Below are positions 1 to 8,094 of a DNA stretch of 35,390 nucleotides, piece by piece. The DNA is from Boseongicola sp. SB0665_bin_10 (GTDB lineage: Bacteria; Pseudomonadota; Alphaproteobacteria; Rhodobacterales; Rhodobacteraceae): positions 1 to 35,390 of the forward strand of contig VXSG01000089.1 in the NCBI GenBank assembly GCA_009838075.1, written 5' to 3'. Made by a program: the position numbers and the translations under genes. Within the stretch, counting starts at the first letter, position 1; each line of letters begins with the position of its first letter. The notes beneath the pieces were generated by a model. That model was not told where the DNA came from and ran no database searches. It saw only the letters and a program-made list of their open reading frames with translations.

Positions 1-420
1 GCAGGGGAAAGACCCCGTCCTCCGACAACCTAGTCGTAGGATCCGGTTCCTGTGTATCCGGCCAGAATCACGCGGTATCTGGAATTTGACGTTTGAAGGA
101 AGCGGATAGGATGGTGACTTACGACGGTGCGGCACGGGCTTGACGTGGCTCTGCAACGATGAGTGTCCTCGCCTTCCGCACTCGGCTGGCGCGATCACCG
201 GTGGGCAATGGCACCGAAACAAGGGCCGACGCTCGCCTAGGGGGCGTTGAACGGAGCGACCCGCTGGTCAAACGCAGGCTCAATGACTTGAGACTGGAGT
301 GGCCGTGTGCGTCGCGCACGGCACGGCATCCAAGGTTCGGGAGGCAGTGGTCTTGAATGAACCGGACACGAGACGATCCTCAGGGGGTGCCGCCGTGCTT
401 GGGCCGGAGCTGCCGCGATC
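1..420. other. Gene-poor left edge
   Basis: I see no supportable gene here. Short open frames on both strands lack recognisable motifs and ribosome binding sites. The stretch lies just downstream of the Vsr fragment and probably holds the eroded remainder of that gene, since the conserved Vsr centre is not readable in any frame. Confidence 0.4.
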
Positions 421-573
421 GATCATGACCTTATGTCGGTTCGGAAACACCTGATCCGGTTTGCCGGAATGGCCGTTGGCGTGCAGTCGGTAGTAGTATC
501 CCATGGTATGGGCGGCCCGGCGCAACGTCGGTTCGGGGCTGCCAGCCCATCGCCGGATTCCTGGGCAAGACAT
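421..573 (-). pseudogene. Vsr (very short patch repair) endonuclease fragment
   Basis: Residues 11-51 of this minus-strand frame read like the N-terminal third of Vsr mismatch endonucleases: an SPEPTLRRA block, then MGYYYRLH, then GKPDQVFPNRHKVMI. Family members have an equivalent E-x-x-x-R-R-x-L / GYRYRLH / GKPDIVFP series. The catalytic Asp of the family lies in the GKPD motif, which is present. The part that should follow, with the HGCFWH zinc and active-site motif, is absent in all frames, so only a remnant is left. Vsr enzymes nick T:G mismatches formed by deamination of 5-methylcytosine and usually sit beside a C5-methyltransferase gene. That fits the methyltransferase about 2 kb upstream in the same orientation. 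I am fairly sure of the family and sure that the gene is incomplete. Confidence 0.6.
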
Positions 574-610
574 CGTCGGGGGGCGCCTAAGATGACGGCA
601 TCGGGCCTCT

Positions 611-1441
611 TCACCAATTCCCGGTTTCGCCGATCAGCCATTCGAGGCCTTTCAGGTGGACCATGCGGCCGTTTTCGCCAAGTCCGTCGGTGATGAGATG
701 CGGCGCGAAGTGGACGGCGGCGGTCAGCGCTCCGTGAGGTTGGGCCGGTGGGCAGTTGCTCAGTATCTTGTCGAGGCGGTTGGGAGAAAACTCGCCGACG
801 CTGGCATAGAGCCGACAATCGGGATTGTGTCGGCGGGCGGCGGGTGCGTAGCCAAGGCTTCCTCTACCACGTCCACGCGATCATGCCTGAACCGCCATCG
901 GGATGATATGAGCGCGACGGTAACGCCGCCCCTACGGGCAACAATGTCGATTTTCGGATCACGGCTGCGGGTGGTGAATTGCGGGCCAGGAAATTCGTCG
1001 TGAGGACTCACTTCTTCGGCATAGGTAATGTCCTGGTCACCGAAGGTTTCGAGGATATGTACCGTGAGGGACCGAAACGCGTGGCCGAGTAGGTTGTGCG
1101 GTTGAAGACCGGCAATTTTGCGGTGCCTCCAATACACGGCAATCTCATTGCACAGGTCGGCGTGAGGAATGCCTAGTTCTTCGGCAAGAAAACCGGTCAG
1201 CGTTTCCGCTCGGCGCATAACGGCGTTCGGACCGCTAGCACCTACCCTGAACTCGTTGGATTCTCGGTAGACGACTCTATCGTGGAACGGCTGCCAGCCA
1301 TTCCGCCATGTGTCGCAGGAAAGAAGCAGGCGGGCGATGCCATGCCATGCCATGCCATGCGCGTGCCGCGTCCCAGCCGTGCGCGACCCGCAACGCCTCG
1401 TACATTTTGACGGCGATTTCGGCGTTGCGTGATCGTGGCAT
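611..1441 (-). pseudogene. Second restriction endonuclease-like gene (PD-(D/E)XK), frameshifted twice
   Basis: The gene starts at an ATG (1441) preceded by AGGA, 9 nt after the stop of the NgoMIV-type endonuclease. It reads about 34 codons (MPRSRNAEIAVKMYEALR...) and then loses frame in a pentanucleotide repeat at 1337-1360. The next frame carries the body of the protein, with IDIVARRGGVTVALISSRWR followed by FRHDRVDVVEEA. This parallels the KPD / SCKWT-RSDRAQN-E core of the neighbouring NgoMIV-type enzyme, but the expected catalytic Lys is Arg (SSR instead of SCK). A second shift near 855 moves to a third frame ending NPDCRLYASVGEFSPNRLDK...GLEWLIGETGNW, stop at 611. The three pieces together give about 275 residues, so this is a CCGG-clan-like nuclease that is broken or switched off. 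The family call rests on motif resemblance only. Confidence 0.55.
1337..1360. repeat. Pentanucleotide tandem repeat (CATGC)4 plus ATGC
   Basis: Four perfect CATGC units follow a partial ATGC unit, 24 bp in all, inside the 5' part of the second nuclease gene. On the coding (minus) strand it reads GCATG repeated. The reading frame entering the repeat from the ATG at 1441 differs from the frame of the main body. Adding one 5-bp unit or removing two would join them exactly. Slipped-strand mispairing at such a tract is a known way to switch genes on and off. Confidence 0.85.
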
Positions 1442-1450
1442 GAAGACTTC

Positions 1451-2311
1451 CTAGATAGCGAGGTCGAGTGGCAGGTCGGCGATGTCACGGAGCCTCTTGC
1501 CTTCGATCATTGTGTCCAGCAACTCCTGCGCGTCTTCGTAACCGAGCTCATGAACGGTTTCCAGGATTTCCGGCAGAGCAAAGTGATACACGCAGTCGAT
1601 GTCACCGGTCCCGAGCGCGATCGAAGCGATGCGGCCGGGGGCAGGCTCTCCAGTCACGACGGCGACGTGAGGCAGCCGGCCCTTGCGGTTCCTGACCAGG
1701 TTCAATGCCTCCGACCGGGCGTTCTGGGCGCGGTCGCTTCGCAGGGTCCACTTGCATGAGACGCTGGCATGCAGGATGGGGCGGTCGCTGTTCACGCGTC
1801 GCAGGGGCGTGAGTCGGGCCTGGGTCCTGTCAACCAGAGCCGCGTCTGCGTTGATGGTCCTGTCTTTCTCGGGAAAGCGAATCACCACGACGTCAGGCTT
1901 GATGAGGTAGTCGCTTCCAAGGGCCGCTGCCAGCTCCGGATTGGCCTTTGCGGCCGCTTCAAGGGCAGCCAGGTGTTCGTACTGGTCAAATTGGGCGATG
2001 GCGGAACGGCCGCCGATCCCCTTCTTGACCTCCCACTGGCCGGGGCGGAGATGGGCCAGGCGTGGGAAGATCTCTTCGAGATACTCCTTGCAGATCTCCT
2101 CGAACTTGTTTCCGGCCATCTGCCCGGCCAGGCGCGCGCCGACAGCGTCGGCGCCGAGGCGTTCCAGGATGCCCTTGGCGATGCCGACGCTCGACTTGCT
2201 GTGCTTGTCCGCGTTGCTTGGAACGCCCTTCTTGTCAGTGCGGAGCACGGAAGCGAGTAAGGCTGCATGGAAGCTCCGGCGGGCCTCGGAAAGGAACGCC
2301 TCGTCGTTCAT
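1451..2311 (-). CDS. NgoMIV-type type II restriction endonuclease
   Basis: A complete 286-residue protein, the same length as Neisseria NgoMIV as I remember it, and similar from end to end: N-terminal GVPSNADKHSKS, central NPELAAALGSDYLIKPD, then HASVSCKWTLRSDRAQNARS, NRKGRLPH and the terminal DLPLDLAI. The PD-(D/E)XK active-site residues known for NgoMIV are at the same numbers: Asp140, Ser185-Cys-Lys187 and Glu201. NgoMIV cleaves G^CCGGC as a tetramer, so the same site is expected here, by inference. The ATG at 2309-2311 overlaps the methyltransferase stop as ATGA, which sets the start and implies translational coupling. A longer in-frame extension exists upstream but lies within the methyltransferase gene. 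The stop is TAG. Confidence 0.93.
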   Translation of the reverse strand: MNDEAFLSEARRSFHAALLASVLRTDKKGVPSNADKHSKSSVGIAKGILERLGADAVGARLAGQMAGNKFEEICKEYLEEIFPRLAHLRPGQWEVKKGIGGRSAIAQFDQYEHLAALEAAAKANPELAAALGSDYLIKPDVVVIRFPEKDRTINADAALVDRTQARLTPLRRVNSDRPILHASVSCKWTLRSDRAQNARSEALNLVRNRKGRLPHVAVVTGEPAPGRIASIALGTGDIDCVYHFALPEILETVHELGYEDAQELLDTMIEGKRLRDIADLPLDLAI

Positions 2312-3291
2312 CCCGCAAGCGTCACGACCGGCACGGAGCGGCGCATGGAGAGGCAATGACGGATCCGTTCCGCGACGGCTCTGGCGACCGGGGGCGGGAA
2401 AGCGTTGCCGACCTGCCGGTATGCAGTCGTCTTGCGGCCGGAGAATTGCCAATCGTCGGGAAAGCCTTGCAGGCGGGCGACCATGGGAACGGTGAGGCGG
2501 GGCATGCCGACAAAGTCACGGGCTGGCGGCTCGTCCGCGATGCCCATGCCGTCGACCCCGAGGGTGGCCCATGCCCTCTTGGCACGGGTTGGCCCGAGAT
2601 CCGGTCCCCCGTGCTTCAGCGAGCCGCCGACGATGGTCGGCGCGATGTCGTCGGCACGCCGTTTCCACGCGCGCGCGCCTTTCCAGCCGCGCTGCCTGAT
2701 GAGGTCGTACAGGGCTTCGCCGACGGTCTGGGGGTTGTGCCCTGTGCCGGTAGGCCACGAGAAGTGATGCGCGATGTCCTTGCGAAGGGCGGCGATGACG
2801 ACACGGGGCCGAAGCTGAGGCACGCCGAAGTCGGAAGCGTTCATTAGATGCCATTCAGCATGGTATCCCAACTTCTCGAACCGGGCCTTGAGCTGTTGGC
2901 GGTAATCCTCGAACACCGCGCCGAGAATGCCTCGGACGTTCTCTATCATGACCGCGCGGGGACGCGTGACGTCAACCAGGTCGAGGGCGGCGGGGAAGAG
3001 GTTGCGCTCGTCGCGGTGGCCAAGTTGCTTGCCCGCTATCGAGAAGGGGGGGCACGGGAGCCCCGCTGCGACCAGATCGATGCCTTTGAAGGCTTCAGCG
3101 TCGTGCTGGACGAATTCGCGCAGGTCCTTCCCGAAGACCCGCCATTCGGGTCGGTTGAGATTGAGTGTGTCGCAAAAGCTTTGCTCGATCTCGACGAGCC
3201 CCGCATGATCGAATCCGGCCTGCTCCAGGCCAAGCGCCTGTCCGCCGCCGCCGGCGCAAATTTCCAGTGAACTGAGGGCGTTTGAGGTCAT
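2308..3291 (-). CDS. DNA (cytosine-5) methyltransferase of the NgoMIV-type system
   Basis: A 327-residue m5C methyltransferase with its motifs in order: motif I EICAGGGGQALGLEQAGF (residues 10-27), motif IV GLPCPPFS with catalytic Cys80, motif VI ENV (117-119), motif VIII QLRPRV, then the target-recognition region, motif IX RLQGFPDDW and motif X YRQVGNAFPPPVARAVAE. It would transfer a methyl group from S-adenosylmethionine to cytosine in the site cut by the partner endonuclease. The ATG at 3289-3291 follows GAGGGAG with good spacing and overlaps the stop of the upstream small gene as ATGA. The in-frame extension to 3501 has no methyltransferase character and overlaps that gene, so I did not use it. 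Confidence 0.95.
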   Translation of the reverse strand: MTSNALSSLEICAGGGGQALGLEQAGFDHAGLVEIEQSFCDTLNLNRPEWRVFGKDLREFVQHDAEAFKGIDLVAAGLPCPPFSIAGKQLGHRDERNLFPAALDLVDVTRPRAVMIENVRGILGAVFEDYRQQLKARFEKLGYHAEWHLMNASDFGVPQLRPRVVIAALRKDIAHHFSWPTGTGHNPQTVGEALYDLIRQRGWKGARAWKRRADDIAPTIVGGSLKHGGPDLGPTRAKRAWATLGVDGMGIADEPPARDFVGMPRLTVPMVARLQGFPDDWQFSGRKTTAYRQVGNAFPPPVARAVAERIRHCLSMRRSVPVVTLAG

Positions 3292-3488
3292 GTCTGGCTC
3301 CCTCTGCGTGATGTTCTGACGAGATCGAGCGGAAGCTGCAAGTCTCGGTCGCGGTGGCGCTCGAGAAACTCGATCAGTGCCTGGCGGCAAATCCACGCCT
3401 TGGAGACCCGTGCATGTTCTGCCAGTGCGGCGGTCTCCCGATACTCTTCCGGGGTCAGGTTCAATGAGATACGGTGTTTCGACGGCAT
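3288..3488 (-). CDS. Ribbon-helix-helix (CopG/Arc-like) small protein, possible R-M regulator
   Basis: A 66-residue protein beginning MPSKHRISLNLTPEEYRE. It has a short beta strand (HRISLNL) followed by two predicted helices (TPEEYRETAALAEHA and VSKAWICRQALIEFLERH), the layout of ribbon-helix-helix DNA-binding dimers. It is the first gene of the restriction-modification operon, and its TGA overlaps the methyltransferase ATG. Many type II systems encode a small controller that delays endonuclease synthesis, usually of helix-turn-helix type. An RHH protein in this position could do the same job, which is inference. An in-frame ATG at 3521 would add 11 residues, but the strand starts naturally at 3488. 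Confidence 0.72.
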   Translation of the reverse strand: MPSKHRISLNLTPEEYRETAALAEHARVSKAWICRQALIEFLERHRDRDLQLPLDLVRTSRRGSQT

Positions 3489-3516
3489 GGCTGATGAGCA
3501 AGGTGAGTCACTGATG

Positions 3517-3527
3517 TGCAATTTGCA
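3517..3527. promoter_or_regulatory. Candidate operator of the R-M operon
   Basis: A perfect 5-bp inverted repeat with a one-base centre, TGCAATTTGCA, lies 29 bp upstream of the RHH start codon. A second palindrome (CACCGGTG) follows at about 3529-3536. RHH proteins often bind short symmetric sites in their own promoters, so this is a reasonable operator candidate. The evidence is position and symmetry only. Confidence 0.3.
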
Positions 3528-3536
3528 GCACCGGTG

Positions 3537-4853
3537 AACACTGTTCCAGAAACGTCCCCGGCTGTCAATTCCTCGAAGGCCTCAGAAATCTCGCTGCGAC
3601 GTGGCACATGTGTTGACGGGGAACTGGGAAATGTCCGAGTCTTTGCCAGGCATTGCGGCGGTGGCAATTGTGGCGCAGTATTGCTCAATTGCGGCAAGGA
3701 GCTTGTCGGCAAAGCAGGCCTTGCCGACCTGGTTGCAATTTTCGCCAAGTTCGAGAAGTCGTTTGGAGGGCAGCAGGAATTCACTGAAATTGACCGCCGG
3801 ACTTGCGCGGGGACGGCGCGAATTGTGCTTACGTAGGCAGTCGAACATCGGAACTGTGCCGACATAGCTAGCTGGCCACGAGTCCATATGCAAGCCGACC
3901 CTCGGTCCTTCGACGGCCCACACTCGTATAGCTGATCCAACTCGTGCAGTCCGCATACATGCAGTTCGGTCTCCGCCATTTAGATTCACGCACACCTGAC
4001 TAGCTCAGCGTTTCCTCGCGTTCAGGAGAGCACAAGCGGCATGCCCCGGCCCGCGAACCGTGCGAGCGTTCCGGCCGACTCAACGCCCTCGGTCGTCTGT
4101 GCCTGTCGACGGCGGCGCTGCCGACGCCCGCGGAGCGCATCGGAATCGAGCGTTCGTTGGCCAGCGACATGTCGGATCCAGGTCACCTAATGCGCACCCA
4201 TTGGAGGCTTTGATCTGGTAGAGCTGTTCAAACTTCCTGCTCGTCGGACGGGCGCATTTCTCACGCGTCGTAAGTTCTCACTCCTCGTCGGGTTCAGGGT
4301 CTGCGTACATTAGGATCCGGCAGATGCTTTGGATTGTTCCTTCGCTGCCTCATCGGTCGTCAAGTGCCCAGGATTCGAGCCTGCGTTCTTCACTTCATGT
4401 CGCTGGGTCGCTGAGTGACGGAAGGGCCGCCTATGGTTTCACGTCGTGGATCTCGCACACGATTATGGACAAGAGCGATCTCGATGCCGCCCGTCTTCCC
4501 GGCGCTCATGCGTGGTGGCTCCTGTGCAATCACAAGACCTTAGAAACTCCACCTCACCTCTGCAGGTGCATCAATGTACAGTGCATGACGGAGGATCCGA
4601 AGCCGTGCAAGGGGCGAGGCGCGACATAGGACTGGCCCTGCGGAACAATGCAAGTGCGGTCACGAAAACACCGCCGAACTGCCGAGTGCAGTGTAGGCAA
4701 GAACCATCACTTGCAATCTCCCAATAATCACGTAAGCAATGGCGTACCGCGACGGCAAGATTCTCATCCAGAGTGAGACGCATTTGCGAATGAAAGACGA
4801 TATACTCCGAAATAGTCAGGCAAGACACTGCGTCAAATCCCTGCAACGACGCT
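3537..4853. other. Long stretch without a supported gene; eroded coding remnants
   Basis: About 1.3 kb separates the R-M operon from the DUF262-HEPN pair. Two pieces have protein-like composition. One is a minus-strand frame around 3600-3800 (SEFLLPSKRLLELGENCNQV). The other is a plus-strand frame from about 4004 to a TGA near 4211 (SGRLNALGRLCLSTAALPTP). Neither has a clear start or a family I recognise. The rest shows frequent stops in all frames. It probably holds decayed accessory genes and the R-M promoter. Confidence 0.35.
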
Positions 4854-4871
4854 GTGCCGAGGGAGGCAAAA

Positions 4872-5972
4872 ATGGATACTGAAACGCCAGAAGAGCTGCA
4901 TGAACTGAATGAATACTCCGATCCTGAGTTCAACGAAAGCGATACTTCCGAGACTCCACCAAACGATATAGTGGCGTTCAACGAATTGCGCTCTTGCGCA
5001 GATCTTGCCAGAATGACTGAAGACGGAGTCATCGATCTGCAACCCGACTTTCAGCGCGATGTTGTTTGGACATCCGCGGATCAGACGCGCTTCATTGACT
5101 CTCTAGTCAAGCAGCTGCCAATACCAAGCATGTGTTTTGCCTTTGATCACACAAAAGACAAGTGGATCGTAATCGATGGACTTCAGCGGATGACGTGCGT
5201 CGTGAAATTTCTGAAAGGCGGTGACTGGAAGCTGTCACGCCTGGAAGACATTGATCAAAGATTGTCTGGAAAAATTGCAGCAAAATTCAAGACGGGAAGA
5301 GGAGATGAAAAGAAAATATTTGACCGTGTACAAAACAAGACTCTGCCAATTACGGTTCTGCGATGTGAATTTGGCAAGCGAAGTCACATGGAGTACTTGT
5401 TTACCGTCTTTCATCGGCTCAATGCTGGCGGCGCAAAACTGAATAACCAGGAAATTCGAAATTGCATCTTCAGTGGATCTTTCAACAATTTGCTCAAAGA
5501 ACTAGACAATTTGCCAAATTGGAGAAAGTTCAATATTATGAAAGAAGGCGCCAACTACAGATTCCTGAAGCAAGAGGTAATTCTAAGGATTTTCGCGTTT
5601 GCAGAGGAATCTGATTCTTATACGGGGCAAATTGGCAAGTTTCTTAATGACTACATGCATCCAAGACGAAAAATCGGTGAAGTCGAGATTGAGCGACGAC
5701 GCGAGCAATTTCGACGGTCGGTGGATGTCGTGGATCGCATTTTTCCAGACGGGCCCGCAGAACGGCTCCCAACCGCTGTTGTTGAGGCACTGTTTGTTGG
5801 GATCATCCGAAATTTAGATGCACTTGAGGCTTTGCCAGGTGATGATCTGGTGGCGCGCTTCAATGCGTTGCGGGCGGCTGGTCCATTCTCAGAGGAGGGA
5901 CTGGCGGAGGGACTGTCGAAAAGGGACAAAGTCACAGCAAGGTTGAACGCGGCTCTCGACATCTTCTCGTAA
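4872..5972 (+). CDS. DUF262 (ParB/Srx-fold) protein of a two-gene system
   Basis: A 366-residue protein with the DUF262 signature: QPDFQRDVVW (residues 57-66), SLVKQLPIPSMCF (77-89) and VIDGLQRM (100-107). The DGxQR motif marks the ParB-like nucleotide-binding fold found in GmrSD/BrxR-type restriction proteins. No C-terminal DUF1524 HNH nuclease is present, and the C-terminal half looks helical. The ATG at 4872 has GGGAGG five bases upstream and is preferred over the GTG at 4854. The stop TAA shares its last base with the ATG of the HEPN gene (TAATG), so the two are probably translated together. Base composition is visibly AT-richer than in neighbouring genes, suggesting recent transfer. DUF262-HEPN pairs are known among predicted anti-phage modules; an anti-phage role here is inference. 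Confidence 0.88.
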   Translation: MDTETPEELHELNEYSDPEFNESDTSETPPNDIVAFNELRSCADLARMTEDGVIDLQPDFQRDVVWTSADQTRFIDSLVKQLPIPSMCFAFDHTKDKWIVIDGLQRMTCVVKFLKGGDWKLSRLEDIDQRLSGKIAAKFKTGRGDEKKIFDRVQNKTLPITVLRCEFGKRSHMEYLFTVFHRLNAGGAKLNNQEIRNCIFSGSFNNLLKELDNLPNWRKFNIMKEGANYRFLKQEVILRIFAFAEESDSYTGQIGKFLNDYMHPRRKIGEVEIERRREQFRRSVDVVDRIFPDGPAERLPTAVVEALFVGIIRNLDALEALPGDDLVARFNALRAAGPFSEEGLAEGLSKRDKVTARLNAALDIFS

Positions 5973-6472
5973 TGATCGCTTACTCGTATATTGAAAGAAA
6001 TTTGAGGGCGCTCGACTCACGGTATCGGAGTCCAAAGACGAGTACAAGGGACGCCAACTTCGTGTCGAAACTTGCCATGCTTGAGCTTTGCGGCTGGATT
6101 GAAGTGTCCATGGATGATTGCATTTTGCGAGCTAGCATCAGGGTGCTTAAAGACGAAGGCAATAGGAGACGGTTGGAGGAGAAGGTGTTGCGCAACTATG
6201 GCTTCGAGTACGAGCGGCACTTTAAGTCGATGATGATTCAAGTCTTTGGTCTCTGGGGATTTGGAAAAATATTTAGATCTGTTGACGCGACCATCGCGGC
6301 AAGGTTCTCGAGTGAGCTCGGCAGACTTAAGACAAAGAGAAACACTCTCGCACACACATACACTCCTGGAGTGACAGAGGAGTATGATGCGCCCTCTGCA
6401 GCACTGGGAAGTTTCGCGATTGTAAAATCTGGTCTTCAAGCTTACGATTCAGCGATTAGGAAGCACTTCTGA
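5972..6472 (+). CDS. HEPN-domain ribonuclease-like protein
   Basis: A 166-residue, mostly helical protein. Near the C-terminus it carries RNTLAH (Arg123, Asn124, His128), the RNxxxH catalytic motif of HEPN ribonucleases. It resembles the MAE_28990/MAE_18760-like HEPN group, which is reported next to DUF262 genes. In such pairs the HEPN protein is the likely RNA-cutting effector and the DUF262 partner the likely sensor or control element; this division of labour is inferred. It overlaps the upstream gene by one base. The codon use is AT-rich, as in its partner. No transmembrane segment or signal peptide is seen, so it should be cytoplasmic. Confidence 0.82.
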   Translation: MIAYSYIERNLRALDSRYRSPKTSTRDANFVSKLAMLELCGWIEVSMDDCILRASIRVLKDEGNRRRLEEKVLRNYGFEYERHFKSMMIQVFGLWGFGKIFRSVDATIAARFSSELGRLKTKRNTLAHTYTPGVTEEYDAPSAALGSFAIVKSGLQAYDSAIRKHF

Positions 6473-6684
6473 TAGATGCCGTTGGTTGCTTTGAATTTTC
6501 TTCTTGGACTCGGTTTCAATATTGCGCGAACGTCCGTCAGTCGTTGCGGCCTATATCCTGCCTCGTCAGATCACGAGATATCTCAAGCGCTGGTGGATGA
6601 TTTTATCTGCGACCGTAAGCAACCGGCAGTGTGCTTTGGCTACATCGGGGCGACCGAGTTCCTGGGCACTGTTTTTTTATGCAT

Positions 6685-8094
6685 CTAGTGAGAAAAGACG
6701 TCAGATTCGACTTTACATTGGCCGTACCCGGAAGACCGTGTACCTCTTCGGATCATTGTCCGACGTGTCAACCTTATCGTGAAGTTCCTTTGGATTTGCT
6801 CAAGATGTGATTGCGACACGGATGCCAGCCAGCATACGTTTGGCCCGAGTTCAGGAAACGTGAACGGCTCCCAATCAGCATACCAATGAACCCACCTGGA
6901 AAGCACCTGGTCAGTCGTTTCCAAGCGGATTTCGGACTCCCTGCATGCAATCGTAGGCGACACTCCGAAAATCCTGGGTGACGCCAATCGTATGCTGCTT
7001 GCGATTCCGATATGTGCCCTTCCCACGAACTCGGGCAGAAACAGCTCCGCCAGTGAGATTTGACGATTAATTGCTCCAAAATTTACTATCGGATGTTGAC
7101 TCAATTGGGACTCGAACCGCCCGTTATCGTGATTTTGTACATAGCGTGAGAATTCCTTGACCTTGGTTCTGTCGTTGAAAGCGTGGGTGCGCGGCTCGAT
7201 GACCAGCTTGATGTCGAATTCAATGAAGCCGTCTTTGCTGACCTCAAATGTCCTCAAGGCGATTGGAGTTTCGTCAGTTTCGCAAGCTTCAGTCGCGGAA
7301 CTCCATAAGCAAGCGGCAAGATCCTTGGCGCTTTCCGAAGCACGTGGCGCAAGGTCGTATGTCCAGACCGGCCGTTCTACGGGTTCCAGGTCTGCGAGGC
7401 CCCTCGTGAATGGCAATGCGCAAAGCGAAAGGTGCTCGGCTTCGGCGCATGTGAGAGTCCCTTTCATTGTCGCATAGGCCAGTGTGCGCAGGAAGGCTGA
7501 AACATAAATCTCGCGCTGCATGTGGTCGACCTGGCCGCGGCGTGCGCGGTCGCCTGCGGAGAAATACTGAGGGTACTCTGCAGGCGGTGACTTGTGAACT
7601 GATTGCAGCCAACGCCACTCGTGCCTCCAACGGGCCGGAAACGAAAACCCTGTTTTCCTTTCGAGTTCCTCGAGTTGGATCGAGAAAACTGGAGGCACGG
7701 CCCATTTCCTGTATCTTTCGAACCACGATTCGGCTTCCAGAGGCAGCGTGGCCGGCTCTTCCGGTGAAACCGCAAAGCGAAATGGCGAAAGGTCGCGCGC
7801 GTCGGAAAAGTTGTGGCGCAAGATCAAATTCGACAGATGAGAGGGCGCTTGGACGGCACCAGACAATTCGACAAAGTCAAAATATGGACCGAGGTCGAAG
7901 GCCTCGATTACGTCGAGACCAAGTACGGCCTCGCTTTCCAGTTTGCGTGAACTGATCCAGGTCAGGAGAGCTTCAGCGGCGTCCTTGTCTGCTTGGCGAA
8001 TGAGACGGGCGATACCGCGTGCAGCTTCCCACCGGACCCGTGGAACGGGCCACAGCAGGCGCTCCATGAGAATGCGCGTTGCGGGATGGGTCAT
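6685..8094 (-). CDS. Unknown partner protein of the nuclease-STAND gene
   Basis: A 469-residue cytoplasmic protein that I do not recognise. The first ~100 residues (THPATRILMERLLWPVPRVR...) look like HEAT-type helical repeats. The middle has an aromatic-rich stretch (ARWRHEWRWLQSVHKSPPAE) and the last third appears mixed alpha/beta (FIEFDIKLVIEPRTH). The ATG at 8092-8094 overlaps the TGA of the upstream STAND gene as ATGA, so the two are translationally coupled. Its job is therefore probably tied to the STAND protein, for example as a sensor, adaptor or immunity partner. No catalytic motif is evident. The last ~25 residues are basic and low in pattern, so the C-terminus may be altered. It is convergent with the HEPN gene. 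Confidence 0.75.
   Translation of the reverse strand: MTHPATRILMERLLWPVPRVRWEAARGIARLIRQADKDAAEALLTWISSRKLESEAVLGLDVIEAFDLGPYFDFVELSGAVQAPSHLSNLILRHNFSDARDLSPFRFAVSPEEPATLPLEAESWFERYRKWAVPPVFSIQLEELERKTGFSFPARWRHEWRWLQSVHKSPPAEYPQYFSAGDRARRGQVDHMQREIYVSAFLRTLAYATMKGTLTCAEAEHLSLCALPFTRGLADLEPVERPVWTYDLAPRASESAKDLAACLWSSATEACETDETPIALRTFEVSKDGFIEFDIKLVIEPRTHAFNDRTKVKEFSRYVQNHDNGRFESQLSQHPIVNFGAINRQISLAELFLPEFVGRAHIGIASSIRLASPRIFGVSPTIACRESEIRLETTDQVLSRWVHWYADWEPFTFPELGPNVCWLASVSQSHLEQIQRNFTIRLTRRTMIRRGTRSSGYGQCKVESDVFSH

Noticed and set aside
1337-1360. CRISPR-like repeat
   Set aside because: Units are 5 bp and contiguous, without spacers; no other array-like pattern is seen in the window.
3461-3979. 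Minus-strand frame upstream of the RHH gene
   Set aside because: It overlaps the RHH start region in another frame, with no family match and low-complexity Ser/Thr/Pro content.
4854-4871. GTG at 4854 as start of the DUF262 gene
   Set aside because: The ATG at 4872 has a GGGAGG ribosome binding site at ideal spacing, and the GTG has none.
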